Below are positions 1 through 11,749 of a stretch of DNA of 64,000 bases, piece by piece. The stretch's first letter is position 1; every line of letters begins with the position of its first letter. Source of the DNA: Toxoplasma gondii ME49 (lineage: Eukaryota > Apicomplexa > Conoidasida > Eucoccidiorida > Sarcocystidae); assembly GCF_000006565.2 (NCBI RefSeq), contig NC_031471.1:434001-498000 (forward strand). The letters run 5' to 3'. A program made the position numbers and the translations under genes. The notes beneath the pieces were generated by a model. It did no database searches. It saw nothing but the letters and a program-made list of their open reading frames with translations, and had not been told where the DNA came from.

Positions 1-141
1 GTTCTTTCGGTTCTGTCTTCTTTGAGCGAACCCCGAGTGAACGTTGTTGTGGGACTGGAAGGGTGGGGGTGCGGCGTGTGACATCGGGAGAAGAAGAGAA
101 CGTTTCTGGCTGTTGGATTTCCTCGCTTTTCTCCTCTGTAG

Positions 142-3100
142 GCTCGACAACAACTGAGTCAGTCTCTGTATCAACAGGACGCAGCGACGCGAGTCATCTC
201 TCGTCTTCTTCGCGAGCGCGACGCCAGCCGCCAGCAAGTCCATGCCCTGCAGCAGCAGTTGCTTCAGGCTCAGAAGCGAGCTGCGGCATCTGCAGCTGGA
301 GGAGACGCTGACGAAGAACCGGGTGAGAAGTCGAAGAAAAGAAATTCGTCGCTCTTCTTTTGTTCGTGTTTCTCACATGCTCTCTGTGGGGAGGGGTGGC
401 TGTTCAGGGGGCTGTTTTTTATGCGTTGCCTTGCACTTCATCCTTGAGGTGGGTGGGAACGGTGAAGGCGGCGGGAAGCCAGGAGGTGTGGTTGCCTGCA
501 GCGTGTGAAACTTCCATCTCGCCGCCATCGTGGTCCATAGATTCGTCTTGCTGCTGCTTTACCTCTGGAGAGCACACTTGACAGATGCACGTTTGTTTGC
601 TTCTTCTCAGGCCTCTCTGAGGAACTTGTGCAGGAGATGCAGGCGCTGGCCAAGCAGCTCTTGGTGGCGCGGAAGAAGCGCCAGATCGACAACGTGTTGC
701 CGGCCTCTCGCGCTGCGTCCTTCAAGTGTACCTACAGCCTGCCGCTCCATTCGTCTGCGGACCGTGGTGTTCTGTGCTGCGAATTCGATCCGAAGAACCC
801 GAAAACCGTCACGGCGACTGGTGGCTACGACGGAAACGTCATTCTCTTCGATCTGGAGAAACAGAAAACGCTTCACAAGTTGACCGGACACACCAAGGCT
901 GTTCGCAGCGCGAAGCTGCACGTGACGGAGCCTGTCGTGGTGTCGGCGTCCGACGACAAGACCGTCAGGTGAGAAGCGGATTGCTCGGCAAGCCTTTCTT
1001 GTCGGGACAGTGACTCCCGACGCGATGGTCCTGACCATCCTTCGAGCACAAATGGATAGCGCGCGGCTCTTCGGTCTCGGGATTTGCCTCGTCTTGCCAT
1101 GGCACGACTGCGGGCTGAGATCGTGAGAAGGTCTTGGTTCACCGGTTGCCAGTTCTTGTCTGTTGACAGAGTGTAGCTAGGATGGTAAGCATTGGAGAAG
1201 TAGGACGAGTTGAAGCCTCTCTTCCTTCTTGTCGAGGCGAGATGTCTCTTTTTCTGGCTGTCGCTCCTGTCCTTTCTCTTCAGAATTTGGAGAGCATCTG
1301 GCGACAGCCCGTACAAGACTGCAGCGACTATTCGCAAACACCGCGGCGAGGTTACTTGCCTGTCTCTGCATCCCCTCGGCAACTACTTCGCTTCTTGTGC
1401 TGCAGACAAGACCTGGGCCTTCTCCGACATCCAAGAAGGCAGGTGCCTCCAAATGCAAAAGAACCTTCCTTGCCAGGTAAGTCGCCTCTCTCGTCTTTTG
1501 CGCGTTGACAGGCGCCACATCGAGACGTGAAATTCCCTTAATGCGATTGGCACGCTTTTCCTTGTTTCTCTCAAGTTTCAAATCAAATTCAGAAGTTCAT
1601 GTAACGCGATACGCGGAGCAGATGCTCTTAAGCCTATTCAAGCCACAAGGTAGCGGCATCTACGTAGACACACACACACATACGTGTCTCTATTCAATGC
1701 CATCTACACACATATATCTATATATATATATATATATCGATATATGTATGTGTGTATGTGTATGTCGATGCATGCTTGTCGACGTCTGTGAAACCAGTGT
1801 GTCTTCTCACTAAGTGTGTGTAGTTCGCGGTGCAACGGGACGTGACCCACGGGCGTTGCGACGCGTTTTAACTGTTGTGTGAAACAGATGCACACTGCAT
1901 TGATGTCTCAGTTTACCGATACTTCTTATCTGTGGAGCTGCGGTCAAAATGCATGTGGGGGAAAGTGTCTGAAGAATGTGCGGGGAACCCCACATGAAGT
2001 TTAGCGCATCAGGAATTTGTCGCAGAACCTGATTGGTTTCCTTTTCTGTCTCCTGTTTTCGCAGTACAAATGTGTATCCTTCCACCCTGATGGTATGATT
2101 CTTGGAGGCGGAGGTGTGGACGGCAGTGTGCACATTTGGGACATGAAAGGCTTGGCGTACCGTGCGGCCTTGAAGGGACACAGCGGATCCATCAATCAAC
2201 TCGCTTTCTCGGAGAACGGCTATTACCTCGCCACCGCGAGCAGTGATGGAACAGTAAGCAGAAGCGCAGAACGATGTCGTTTCTCTGACTTCCCCGACGT
2301 CGCCGAAGCCGGACGAAACACAGCCTTAGGACGACGGGTTTGTGAACTCCCGTCGATGTGATAGGAGAGGTCGAAGGCGACACAGAAGACGAGAGAGAAC
2401 TACGGAAGCAGGGAACCTGGTGTTCTTGGCGGTGGTGTCTTCCGCGTTGTTAGAAGAGAGGAAAAAGACAGCTTTGGCTGAGTTTTCTTTTTCATTGCAT
2501 TTTCTTTTGCTGCGCGCTTTCCGGTGTCCAGGTGCGCCTGTGGGATCTGAGGAAGTCTCTGTCTTTCCAAACGATCGACATGAACGAGGCGAACCCCGCA
2601 GAGGGCGACAAGCAGAAGCCAGAAGCCACGTGCGTCACCTTCGACAAAAGTGGACAGTACATTGCATGCGGAGCGACGAACAATGCGATTGCTCTCTACC
2701 ATTTCGAAGCGCGAGCTGCGGCGGCCAACGTTATCAATCTGTTGGACCACACGGACAAGGTGACAGACGTCAAGTAAGTCAGAGTTGCGCGAAGCGACGA
2801 ACATCAGGGATCATACAAAGTGTGTAAAGCTGTCTTTTGTGTCGCGCATATGGGCATTCACAGTTTTTCGTGGATGCTGACTTCTCACAGCTGCCTTTGT
2901 AGAAAACGAGAAAACAAGGACATGTCGCGACCCATCCAAAGCCAGAGTGGTCTAACCAGTGCGCTTACGTCATGCGAGAAGTGGGGACAAAGGGAGAACA
3001 AGACGAATCCGTAAAGGATTTTGTTTGATTTTCTCCGTCACCTTTTTTGTGTGGTCGCCTTCAGTGTCGCGCTGCAATGACGTTGCTCGTTAGGGTTAGT

Positions 3101-3351
3101 ACGGTGGTACCTCAGGCGTTCACGACTATACGTCGAATGGTTCACGATTATAGGTCGAACGTATTCACCACATGCATATGTGGGCGGGGAAAAGAGATTT
3201 TTTGAATGATACGAGAACATGTGTTTCCCCTCTGAAATCGTCGTTCTGTGTTTTTTTGCTCAGGATTGGAGAAGGCGCTGCGATGCTGCTCTCTTCCTCC
3301 ATGGATCGCACTGTGCGCGTGTGGACCCCCGCGGAGGAAGACGAAGAATGA
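142..3351 (+). CDS. PRP19: Pre-mRNA-processing factor 19 (PRP19), 3' six exons; 5' end outside window
   Basis: PRP19 is the scaffold and E3 ubiquitin ligase of the NineTeen complex, which acts in spliceosome activation in the nucleus. Visible exons: 142-322, 611-968, 1284-1476, 2065-2253, 2532-2773, 3264-3351; all have GT-AG junctions, phases close, and they encode 416 residues to the TGA. The first exon gives the Prp19 coiled-coil tetramerisation region (ARQQLSQSLYQQDAATRVIS), followed by a Gln/Ala-rich linker. The rest is a WD40 propeller with repeats ending FDL, RIW, HIWD, RLWD and VRVW. The third blade is degenerate, with AFSD in the WD position. The N-terminal U-box, about 60-90 residues in the family, must lie left of position 1. 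Intron 3 (1477-2064) carries a TA/TG microsatellite. Identification rests on the coiled coil plus WD40 order and is firm; the exact first codon is not in the window. Confidence 0.93.
1711..1766. repeat. TA/TG microsatellite in PRP19 intron
   Basis: An uninterrupted TA run followed by GTATG-type units lies inside the third visible PRP19 intron. Nothing suggests a function. Confidence 0.9.
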
Positions 3352-4756
3352 GAGAGCGCGAAGAAGGCTGCACGCAGTTTCACTCTTTTCTCCGGTTCCC
3401 CTCTGTTTCTTGTATTGTCACTTTTTTCGAGTAAAATGGGGGCGTGTGGGACAGGGCGACTGGGTCAGTGCTTCCGCTTGGTTCGATGTCGCCGCGGCGC
3501 GTTGTAGGGATAGTGATACAGACCGACAAAACAAAAAGGGCAGAAGGGAAGCAGAGTCGAATTTGTTGATGCTTTCTGTCGCCTCTCTTTTCCTCCATGT
3601 TTTCTCTCTGTTTCGATTCGTGTTCTGCTCTCGGGAAGCTTCATCCTGCTTCTCGGTTTTTTCGGGTCCCCTCTATCTGTGGTTGGTTTCTTCCTCGTCT
3701 AAATCCCTGCTATCTGTCGTTCTACCGGGTGTCCACACATCCGCGGTTTTCGTCTCTTCTTTATTTTCTCTTGTCTCGCTTTTCCACCTTCCGCCGCTGG
3801 AAAGGCGTTGATGTCTATCGTCGCTGTGAGAGAGACCGAGGTCGCAGGAATGTAAACGTTACCGCACGAGGACCCGCCACTCAGGTCCATAGGGTCTAGT
3901 TCGTTTCTTTCTGGTAAACGTATGAAGCGACATAAGCTTCGTGTTCCATCTTGTTTGTAACTGGTGCGTCAATTTCTAGGAGGAAAATCCCCAATTTGCC
4001 CTTTACTCGATGGTAGTCATTTGTGACAGCAGAGGGAGAGACAGAAGATGATTTGGGAAGCATAGGCCACCTCAAGGTATCACCGAATCACCGCGGTCGA
4101 GGACTGGGCAGAAGGAACTATGCGTCATTCACTTGGAGGCAAGTGAAAGAGGGCCAGGAGAAGAATCTTGACTTTTACTGACGCCCGTTACGGAAGTACC
4201 CTCCCCCGGATGAGCAGCAGAACGCTGCGAGATGTGCACAAACGTCTTTTAAGAAGAGGTGCCAGTACTCGGTGTGCCACCAGGCAGGGAAAGACGAACT
4301 CGTTCGCTGCCAGCCGAGATGCATCGGAAAACTGAAGACGCTCGAACAGATTTGTTTCTTTTTGTCCAGATACGCACACGTGCTTGCCTAGACATTCACG
4401 CGTCGCAAGTGAAATATGTCTGTGACCAGAGTGCATATTGTACGGCTCTTTCTTGGGTCACATGGCGTGCTCACGCAGAGTGCCTTCCAGATACGTGCGC
4501 AGATGAGTCAAACGGAAACGGGTTTGCTGCACGTATGCTATATTGGAGAGATGCATCTGCGATCAAACCGTCAACATCTCTGTGTATCCACGCGTAGGAT
4601 ATGGCATGAGCAAAAAGTGAACTGCTAAAACCAAAGGAGGCCGCACAGATATTTTGAAGGCTTCGGTTCATGAACATACAGATCAGTCGCAAGTGAAATT
4701 CACATGCGGCAAAGACCAGCAAATGTAACAGGCAGTCATCAGGAACACCAGGACTC
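3352..4756. other. PRP19 3' flank and convergent intergenic region
   Basis: The first few hundred bases after the PRP19 stop are T-rich and probably 3' UTR. The right part is the 3' flank of the first SRS gene on the opposite strand. No ORF with splice support or family similarity was found. Confidence 0.6.
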
Positions 4757-5947
4757 TTACAACGAAGCACCAACGAGCCCTGTCACGGCCGCCCCGCCTG
4801 AGACTGCAATCAACACTTGAAGACCTGGTGACGCGTACGAAGCAGAGCTGGAGGCCTTCACAGTCACCAACACACTGCAACTCGTCGGCGCGGAGGCCTG
4901 TGGCTGTTGATTTACCCTGCCATCTTTTCTATCGCTCTGCGAGGCTGCGTTGGGGACGCAACCCAAACGGAATTGCTGTTCTGATTCTGGGAAGTCCGTC
5001 GTTGGGATTGTCAGTGTAGAGGCATTACCCGACGTCGCCTTTGTCCACCAGTCAGTCACAAACTTCGGCAGAATGTCGACAAACTTCTTCGTGCAGTTTT
5101 TCAAGTCTGTGCTTTGTGGATCACAGTATTGAGCGCTCGTTGTCTCAGGACTCAACGTCCCCTCGGAACCACAGTCCATTGTCAGGGTGTTATTTTCTGT
5201 TGTCATGTCCACTTCCAAAAGAGTAGTGTTACTGTCTTTGCCGTAGGCGCAGGTAACAACATTACCTTCTGCGGCAGAAGCTCTCGCTTCGACGTTCACT
5301 GTCACAGTACAGGTCGACGCAAGTTTCACAGAAGCGGACCGGGCTGATGTAGTCTTCTGGCACCCGACGAAAAAAGTCTTCTGGGTCAAAGGTAAGTCTG
5401 ACTCCAGTAGCTCCAAGCTCCATTCGGTGTTGGATACCTCGTCACGACTCACCTTGTCCGCTTGTGTCCACTGGATGCTGCGGTTCGCCCCCAGCAGGCT
5501 TCGCAGCTCAACTGCTTCGCCGCTTAGTTTGCTTTTCTGAATCGTGCATCCGTCACTTTCGTTGCCTGGCTTGCTTGGGTCGCACACTTTTGTTCCCAGA
5601 TCCTTGGGGATTGTGGATATTTGGTTTTTACCATCACCAGAACAATTCAAAGTAGCCTTCAGATGTTCTTTCGATAACGTCAAGCTGCTACTTGCATTGG
5701 CCGCCGCAAGTGCCCCTGCACCTCCTGCCGCAGCAAAGTTACAGCTTGCACGTGTTCCACTGATTGATGGCTCGATAGTTTGGTGGCTATCTTCTACAGA
5801 CATATCCTGATTTTCTTCACGAAGCTGACGTGCGACAGCCTGACCGCTGGAGAGCAACAAGGCTCCTACCATGCAAAATGCGATCAACTCTCGGGGCTTA
5901 GTCTCGAACCCGCCTCGCCGTCGCTGCGTGCTACCTTTCCTCGCCAT
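4757..5947 (-). CDS. SRS-domain surface antigen A (two 6-Cys SAG domains, GPI-anchored)
   Basis: Intronless, 396 residues. The start was set at the ATG giving MARKGS because the other copies begin the same way (MARTGS, MERTGN); the longer frame opens with TTG and adds only 16 residues. The basic leader RRRGGF is followed by a hydrophobic signal segment ending LLLSSGQAVA. Domain 1 has six Cys (ASCNF, LNCSG, KVCDP, DGCTI, VGCQK, STCTV). Domain 2 has six (VTCAY, MDCGS, QYCDP, KNCTK, LGCVP, TSCSV). The hydrophobic tail after SSSASYASP ends in GLVGASL and fits a GPI-attachment signal. SRS proteins coat the parasite surface and act in host-cell attachment and immune interaction. Leftmost of the tandem array; its second domain is very close to copy B at DNA level. 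Stage of expression cannot be read from the sequence. Confidence 0.95.
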   Translation of the reverse strand: MARKGSTQRRRGGFETKPRELIAFCMVGALLLSSGQAVARQLREENQDMSVEDSHQTIEPSISGTRASCNFAAAGGAGALAAANASSSLTLSKEHLKATLNCSGDGKNQISTIPKDLGTKVCDPSKPGNESDGCTIQKSKLSGEAVELRSLLGANRSIQWTQADKVSRDEVSNTEWSLELLESDLPLTQKTFFVGCQKTTSARSASVKLASTCTVTVNVEARASAAEGNVVTCAYGKDSNTTLLEVDMTTENNTLTMDCGSEGTLSPETTSAQYCDPQSTDLKNCTKKFVDILPKFVTDWWTKATSGNASTLTIPTTDFPESEQQFRLGCVPNAASQSDRKDGRVNQQPQASAPTSCSVLVTVKASSSASYASPGLQVLIAVSGGAAVTGLVGASL

Positions 5948-8385
5948 TCTGTGGACGAAAAGTTGAAAAAACGGGAACAATAATGGAAACGACAAGAGTG
6001 AGCGATCAACTGGAAGAGAACGATTATGTTTTCAAAAGGAGAGTCGTCAGAGATGGCTGTTAGAAGGCTTCGCACCGAGCGATTCACGGTGACCGACCCC
6101 GGCGGGTTGATGTGTGTGCCTGTCGGACAGCCGGAGGGCCGACAAAACCACGTGTCGAGGCTTGCTCATTTGCAGTGTGTATAAATAGGTTTGCCTGTCT
6201 CTTGCTACAAGAAGTAGAAAGGTAACCCGGTTATGTTGGATTCTGGGTTGCCTGCTGTGCCTAGTTTTCCTTGTTGTGTTTGCACAGCCGGGGTATTTCT
6301 TGGGGAGTGAGCCATGAGGATGTCCCCTTCGCGGCAATCGTATTCCGATGTCTTTTCGCGGTTTACGACTTCCTCCATCGTCCAGTTGGAAAATGAAGAG
6401 GGGGAGGATGGCGGTGATGCTGTGCGCATCGAAGCAACGCCAACGCAAGGCTGTACACAATTTTAGTTTCATATCCGCTCCGCTGAGGGCAGCGTTACAG
6501 TGAAGCATGGTCGTGTGGGATTTTCTGGAGACTCAGGGGTACCTTAGCTGCGCTCCTCTCCTGCGCAAGAGTCCCATCTGCGGCCCATCATACAACGCGG
6601 CTACATGTTTGTTGGTATTGGCATAAAAAATCAAGGAATGCATGTGTTTTGCCATTTCTACTACATCTGACCTCTTGATTTGGCTGCGGAACAACGACAA
6701 CTGAACGTATCGCACAGGATGGCCAACGTTCCTCCTACAAGGGTACAGAATCACGTCATTCCCTGTCGGCTGTCGCATTGTGTCAAAGCACGTCCCCATG
6801 CAGTACAGTCTCCAGATAATGAACGGATCCACTGAAAGTGCATGGGGTTAAAACACGAAAACGCAACCGCCTCCCTCATCTACTGTTTTGAGACGAACGA
6901 ACCGGCTGAGCAGGGTCTGCGTTGTTCTGTGACCTACGTAATTAAAGCCACAGGAAGAGGACATGCAAACTTGCTGCGCTATACACAACTCTGCAGAATA
7001 TGTTCCGAAGTGTCAGTAGCAACGCTTGGAGCCGGTATGAAATAAAGTGGTGAACCATTTCTCAGCCACGCTACGAAGTCGATCGACAGCGGTCAAGCCA
7101 TGGCTCGCTGGCGAGTTACGGGGGAAAAATTCGTTCCTCTGTGTTTCGAACGCACTGCGGACAATTTCACAGCATCAACAAACTCACCCATTGTCGAATC
7201 CATCTGACATAACTTCGGGGTAAAAAACTGATCATGTGGGTGGCTTCACACACCTGCCGGTGTATACTGAGGTTGAATTGCACCCTCCTTACACCTTAGT
7301 CTACGCAGCCAAAGGAACCAAAAGGTTTCTGGCGGTGCATCGTTGTCCGACGGAACGTAATGCAGGGCTTCCTGAAGCCTCCTCCAACGCTGAGGACGCA
7401 CGCATCTATTTATTTGAAGGCAAAATGTCACTGGAAGAACTGATGGGTTCATCTAGGAGACGTGAGTTCTGTCGCTGCGGACCACAGATAGGTCCGAACA
7501 CCGTGAAGTAGACGCTGCACGTAAACGCACCAATATTTCCAAAGAAACCAAGGACCAACACGTGTACACCCAGCGAAGATAACTGCAAAATTCGACAGCG
7601 CCAGAGGCAGCAGCTGCAGTGTGTGCAGCGAGTGAAGCAGATGACGCAGAATATGTTTTTTTCACAACCGGGACCATAACGAGGAATCAGCACCCTCTGA
7701 CGTCAAAAACCACTCCATCGTTTTCCGCTACAACTATCGCAGACAACCAGTGGGAGCGAGACAGGCATCAGTTACGTGACTGAGAAGAACACCTGTATCC
7801 ACGGCAAACCGTTGCGAGAATACTCGCACGGTAGAGGCGCGGAAATGCTTTTGTCGACCGATAGGTACAAATACTTTGGTAGGAGCTTCGAAACCTGTTT
7901 ATACACCATTCCTCACGCCCGAATCGAGAATGGTACTCCGAATGGGACGCCTTCACCTTTTTCTGGTACATATGATTCAACTGAGAGGAGGGGGCGGTAT
8001 AACACTCACACACTCACATGCCTTCGTCTATTGGCACGATTTCATCACGCACACGAATCCCGTTTCTCCATTCAGTAACTAGATATCTTACAAGTGTTGC
8101 TGTTTGGGTGTGCATTTGCCGCGACCCTCGTGCTATCAAGTCATTTTCATATTTACGTCGCATCCACCAGGCCTTGACGAATCTTCAGCCCGACCGGTTC
8201 CCACGCAGCGCCCTCGTTTCAGGACATCAGAACACGTCCTCTCCCAGTACCAGACGAGCCCCTCCTAGCGTGGTCTGTGGAGTGTGGGAGGAAACGGAGA
8301 CGGGCCACCACGACAAAGTGGCGAAAACTGAAGCGGCGTGCGGAAGCACGGAATTCTGCGTTCAGACACAGCGTAACCAGCCTGC
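5948..8385. other. Spacer between SRS copies A and B
   Basis: 2.4 kb. It contains the upstream region of copy A and the 3' flank of copy B. Only the SRS-like tail relic near 7.45-7.69 kb could be recognised. The short ORFs here lack family features. Confidence 0.6.
7453..7692 (-). pseudogene. Possible relic of an SRS C-terminus
   Basis: On the minus strand one frame reads VPVVKKTYSASSAS followed by an Ala-rich stretch with ASGAVEF. The intact copies end with SCSVLVTVKASSSASYASP and then AVSGGAAVTG. The order V-x-V-K, Ser/Ala patch, AxSGxA agrees, but there are no cysteines and no upstream domain in frame. It is read as a decayed 3' end left by tandem duplication. Chance similarity of a short Ala/Ser-rich frame is a real alternative. 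Confidence 0.35.
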
Positions 8386-9582
8386 TTACAATGAAGCAAC
8401 AACGAACCCCGACACCACCGCCGCGCCTGAGACTGCAATCAACGTCTGAAGACTTGGTGACGCGTACGAAGCAGAACTGGCAGCCTTGACAGTCACCAAC
8501 ACACTGCAGGTCGTCGGTGCGGAAGTCCGTGACTGAACTTGACTTTGGTTATCAACCCTGGTATCTTGTGAATCGCTTTGCGGGGCTTTGTTGGGGACAC
8601 AACCCAAACGGAACTGCTGCTCTGATTCTGGGAAGTCCGCCGCTGGGATTGTCAGTATAGAGGCATTGCCAGGCGTCGGCGTTTTCCACCAGCTAATCAC
8701 AAAATTCGGCAGAATATCGACAAACTTCTTCTTGCAATCATCCAAGTCTTTGTTCTGTGGGTTGCAGTATTGGGCGCTATCTGCGGCAGGATTCAAAGTG
8801 CCCTCCGACCCACAGTCAATGGTCACCGTGTTCCTTGTTGTTGTCATATCCACCTTCAAAGCCTCTGAGTTGCTCTCGGCGCCGTAGGAGCATGTGACGA
8901 CGTTCTCGTCTGCAACAGAAGAGGCTCTTGCTTTCACATTGACTGTGAGCTGGCACACTGCGGGATTTGCAGCTGCTTTGCCGGTGGTGGTGTATGTACA
9001 CCCGACGTCAAAGGTCTTGTCGGATATAGGAAGGTCTTCTTCATTCAGCTTCAGCGTCCACTTTTGAGATTGAATGGCTTTCTGTTCCGCAGTGGTATTC
9101 ATCCACTGAACAGCGCTTGTCGTCCCAAGTACGTCTTTCAATGGAACCTGGACGCTCGCCGCGGCGCCTCCGTTTTCCCCAAAATTGCATGGTGTTTCAC
9201 TCTGTTTCTGTTTTGTAACACACACATTTCCAGCCAGAGGATTAGGAATCGATGAGATGGTTCCACCGTCTTTAGCGGTACACTCCAGAGTGGCCGTGAG
9301 ACTTCCTTTTGACAACGTCAGGCTCTGTTTACTAACTGCAGTGCTAGATCCCGCGCCTGCCGTAGAAAATTCACACTTCGCATGTGTCCCCGTGACATCT
9401 ACCTTGGAACTCACGCCGACTTGAGACTTCAAACTGAGACTCTGAAGTCCTTCATGCAGACTGTCGGCAAGACCCTGTCCGCTAGAGAGCAACAAAATTC
9501 CACCGATACAAACTGCCATCAACTTTCGGACTTGGGACTTGAACCCTCCAAGCCGTTGCTGCATATTGCCTGTCCTTTCCAT
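8386..9582 (-). CDS. SRS-domain surface antigen B
   Basis: 398 residues, no intron. The start MERTGNMQQRLGGF matches the family leader; the extra 21 residues upstream are not conserved between copies. Signal segment about residues 19-40 (VCIGGILLLSSGQGLA). Cys of domain 1: AKCEF, LECTA, NVCVT, TPCNF, VGCTY, AVCQL. Cys of domain 2: VTCSY, IDCGS, QYCNP, DDCKK, LGCVP, TTCSV. The C-terminal tail ends SGAAVVSGFVVASL, a GPI-type signal. The second domain is nearly colinear with copy A (SEQQFRLGCVPN shared). The upstream DNA (about 9590-9850) is homologous to the region upstream of copy C, so the duplication unit included the promoter. Between the domains lies the usual VNVKARASS linker. Confidence 0.95.
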   Translation of the reverse strand: MERTGNMQQRLGGFKSQVRKLMAVCIGGILLLSSGQGLADSLHEGLQSLSLKSQVGVSSKVDVTGTHAKCEFSTAGAGSSTAVSKQSLTLSKGSLTATLECTAKDGGTISSIPNPLAGNVCVTKQKQSETPCNFGENGGAAASVQVPLKDVLGTTSAVQWMNTTAEQKAIQSQKWTLKLNEEDLPISDKTFDVGCTYTTTGKAAANPAVCQLTVNVKARASSVADENVVTCSYGAESNSEALKVDMTTTRNTVTIDCGSEGTLNPAADSAQYCNPQNKDLDDCKKKFVDILPNFVISWWKTPTPGNASILTIPAADFPESEQQFRLGCVPNKAPQSDSQDTRVDNQSQVQSRTSAPTTCSVLVTVKAASSASYASPSLQTLIAVSGAAVVSGFVVASL

Positions 9583-9594
9583 TGTGTCGACCCG

Positions 9595-9880
9595 TGTGCA
9601 CGGTTCCTTGAGTTGTTGAAGATGGAAACGAGAGATGAAACACAAGCAGATGCTCGACGCAGAAGACTAGTCAACGGAAACTGTCATTCACTTGCTGTGT
9701 AATGGTTCTAGTCTACAGTCACAAACGCCTCGTCTCTTGCCGGAGGTGTAGAGCGACACGAGGCCAACGCGCGAGACGATTGCTGCGAAGACTCACGTGA
9801 GTAAGAAACCCCCACTGGTGGCTTACCACCAGTGAAGTGGCCGTTGTCGAAAATCACGAGTGACTGCTAAACATCAGGTC
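9595..9880 (-). promoter_or_regulatory. Duplicated upstream block of SRS copy B
   Basis: This stretch aligns with 12959-13230 upstream of copy C. Shared landmarks are GTGCAC near the start codon, AAATG/AGATG-type A-rich leader, GCAGAAGA, GAGGTGTAGA and GATTGCTGCGAAGAC versus GATCGCTGCGAAGAC. It contains an inverted repeat with 9-base arms at 9813-9834. Preservation beside both start codons suggests promoter and 5' UTR; no promoter element was proved. Confidence 0.5.
9813..9834. repeat. Perfect inverted repeat upstream of SRS copy B
   Basis: Arms CACTGGTGG and CCACCAGTG flank a 4-base loop CTTA. The equivalent place upstream of copy C also has inverted repeats, but with different arm sequences. 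Confidence 0.75.
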
Positions 9881-11749
9881 ACCATAACGGAGAAGCGGCA
9901 AGGACCCAATGATACAACATCGCAGCAATAAATAGACAAAAAACAAATTTATTTTCTGTTCTCAGGTAGGACTTGTCGAAACAGTGGAATTACTAGAGCT
10001 GACTGCTCTCTGCAAGTATGGGCTCAGGTAGAATCGAGACAACCTGGGGCCACGGGTTTGCTTAAACGGCACTGATGAGCTGCTGGGCAAACCCTGAGGA
10101 CTCCGATGTCAGATGATTGAGCCGTTATTTGATCATTGCAACATTTGGCTAGCCGCTCTCCTCTTTTTCTGCTGATTCACGTTGCTTCGAGTGTCTGGCA
10201 TTTCCAGCACATACATTATGGCGAGCAGTCGAGAGTGCTATTAGCAATGCCATGGGGATTGTGTCGAAGACCTGCTCTCCGCTGCAAGTGGACACGAAAG
10301 CAAGGAACACAGAACGAAAGTATGTTTTTCTTTCGTCAAAATACAATGCAACGAATGTAGAAAAGCCACAGATAGTCCGGCTGATGCGACAGGCAGCCGA
10401 AATACCGGGTGAAGTTAGTGTCGGAATCAAAGAGGTCAATAAGTCCTTGTAGACACAGGGGGGGGAGCAAGGGTCATACACGACACGAGATGGCCCCCTG
10501 TATGTGCGTTTTGTGGGATTTCTGGCATGACAGCAGCTTAGGAAGCTGATTCAGGGGACAGAGGAGCCAGGTAGGAGCCCAAGACTCTGACACAGGGAGC
10601 GACGCTCTTTCGACGGCTAGTCGGTACGCACTCTTGATAGAATACTGTAATGCAGACGAGAGTGCAGGTGCAGAGAAAGGCCACGGCTTCTCCAGGGCGA
10701 AATGGATCCAAGAAGTCCGACATGAGATGGTTAAAAGGCGAGGATTGTGTGATTTTTTGTGTTGACACGAAGACACCGAAGCTGGACATATCTCTCGCAT
10801 TTCCAAGTTCAAGACCTATCCTTCTCCCGGATACGATACTTGGACGTCCAACCGCCGCAGTGAATATACAAGATCATGATGAGTGAGCGTCGTGCAATCC
10901 TATCCAGACTTGACTTTTCAGTTTTGCCGCTTAAGGCGATTCTATTTTCAACAAGGGTGAGGATTTCGTCGCATCAGCCTGCTGTTGCTATGCTGCGGGC
11001 AGTTCCCCTTTCTACCGAGGGATTCCAAAACGAGTGCACCGAACCGGTGACAATGCATATGAACAATCACGCAAACACTGTTACCTATCGGGGCAGCTGT
11101 CTCAGGAGTGAGGAAGCTGACCTGGCCCTTCGTTGTGTCCCCTCGATTCTCACCCCCACACAAGTGGTTCCTGAATAAAGGGCTCACCGGCTCATGCCAG
11201 TAACGACCATCTCTCTTTTGTAGTCCTCAAGACATCTTAGAGGCATCCAGTTCTACCCAACCAACGTTGTAGCGCAGCTAGCGAGACGAACGAGTTCAGT
11301 CTCCGCCAGCCGGCAACGAGCACGCAATATTTGTGCACGCTTCTGCGTGACTCGCACATAACGGCAACATCTCCGAAGAGAGAGGAAACCGTCTTCAGTG
11401 AACAAGGCAATTCGAGGAGCTGACTTGTTTTTGTTCATGTCGCCATTTATTGCTTACCCTAACCGCTAGACCGAGCCCACCCCTCTGGAGCGAACCGTAA
11501 CGGGCACACGTTGTTCTATTCGTGTGATTTGCTCGGGCGCATGCGGTGCCGCAGCACAATCTTGAAGGATGCCGATGTGCCCACATCTTCGAATTACCTA
11601 AACAAGACGCCGCATGAACTTACCACATGATACCACACGCTCTGGGCACGACGTTCGTAATTTGTCACTGAAAGGATAAGGCACGCCACAGCCAATAGCA
11701 GAAACTATAAGATCATGCGGAAACGTTGAACACACGAGAAGACATGGGA
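9881..11749. other. Spacer between SRS copies B and C
   Basis: No gene recognised. The right end (about 11560-11660) is a 3' flank with partial similarity to the flank of the broken copy at 14310-14380 (shared GATGCCGATGT and related words), as expected of tandemly duplicated units. Confidence 0.5.
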
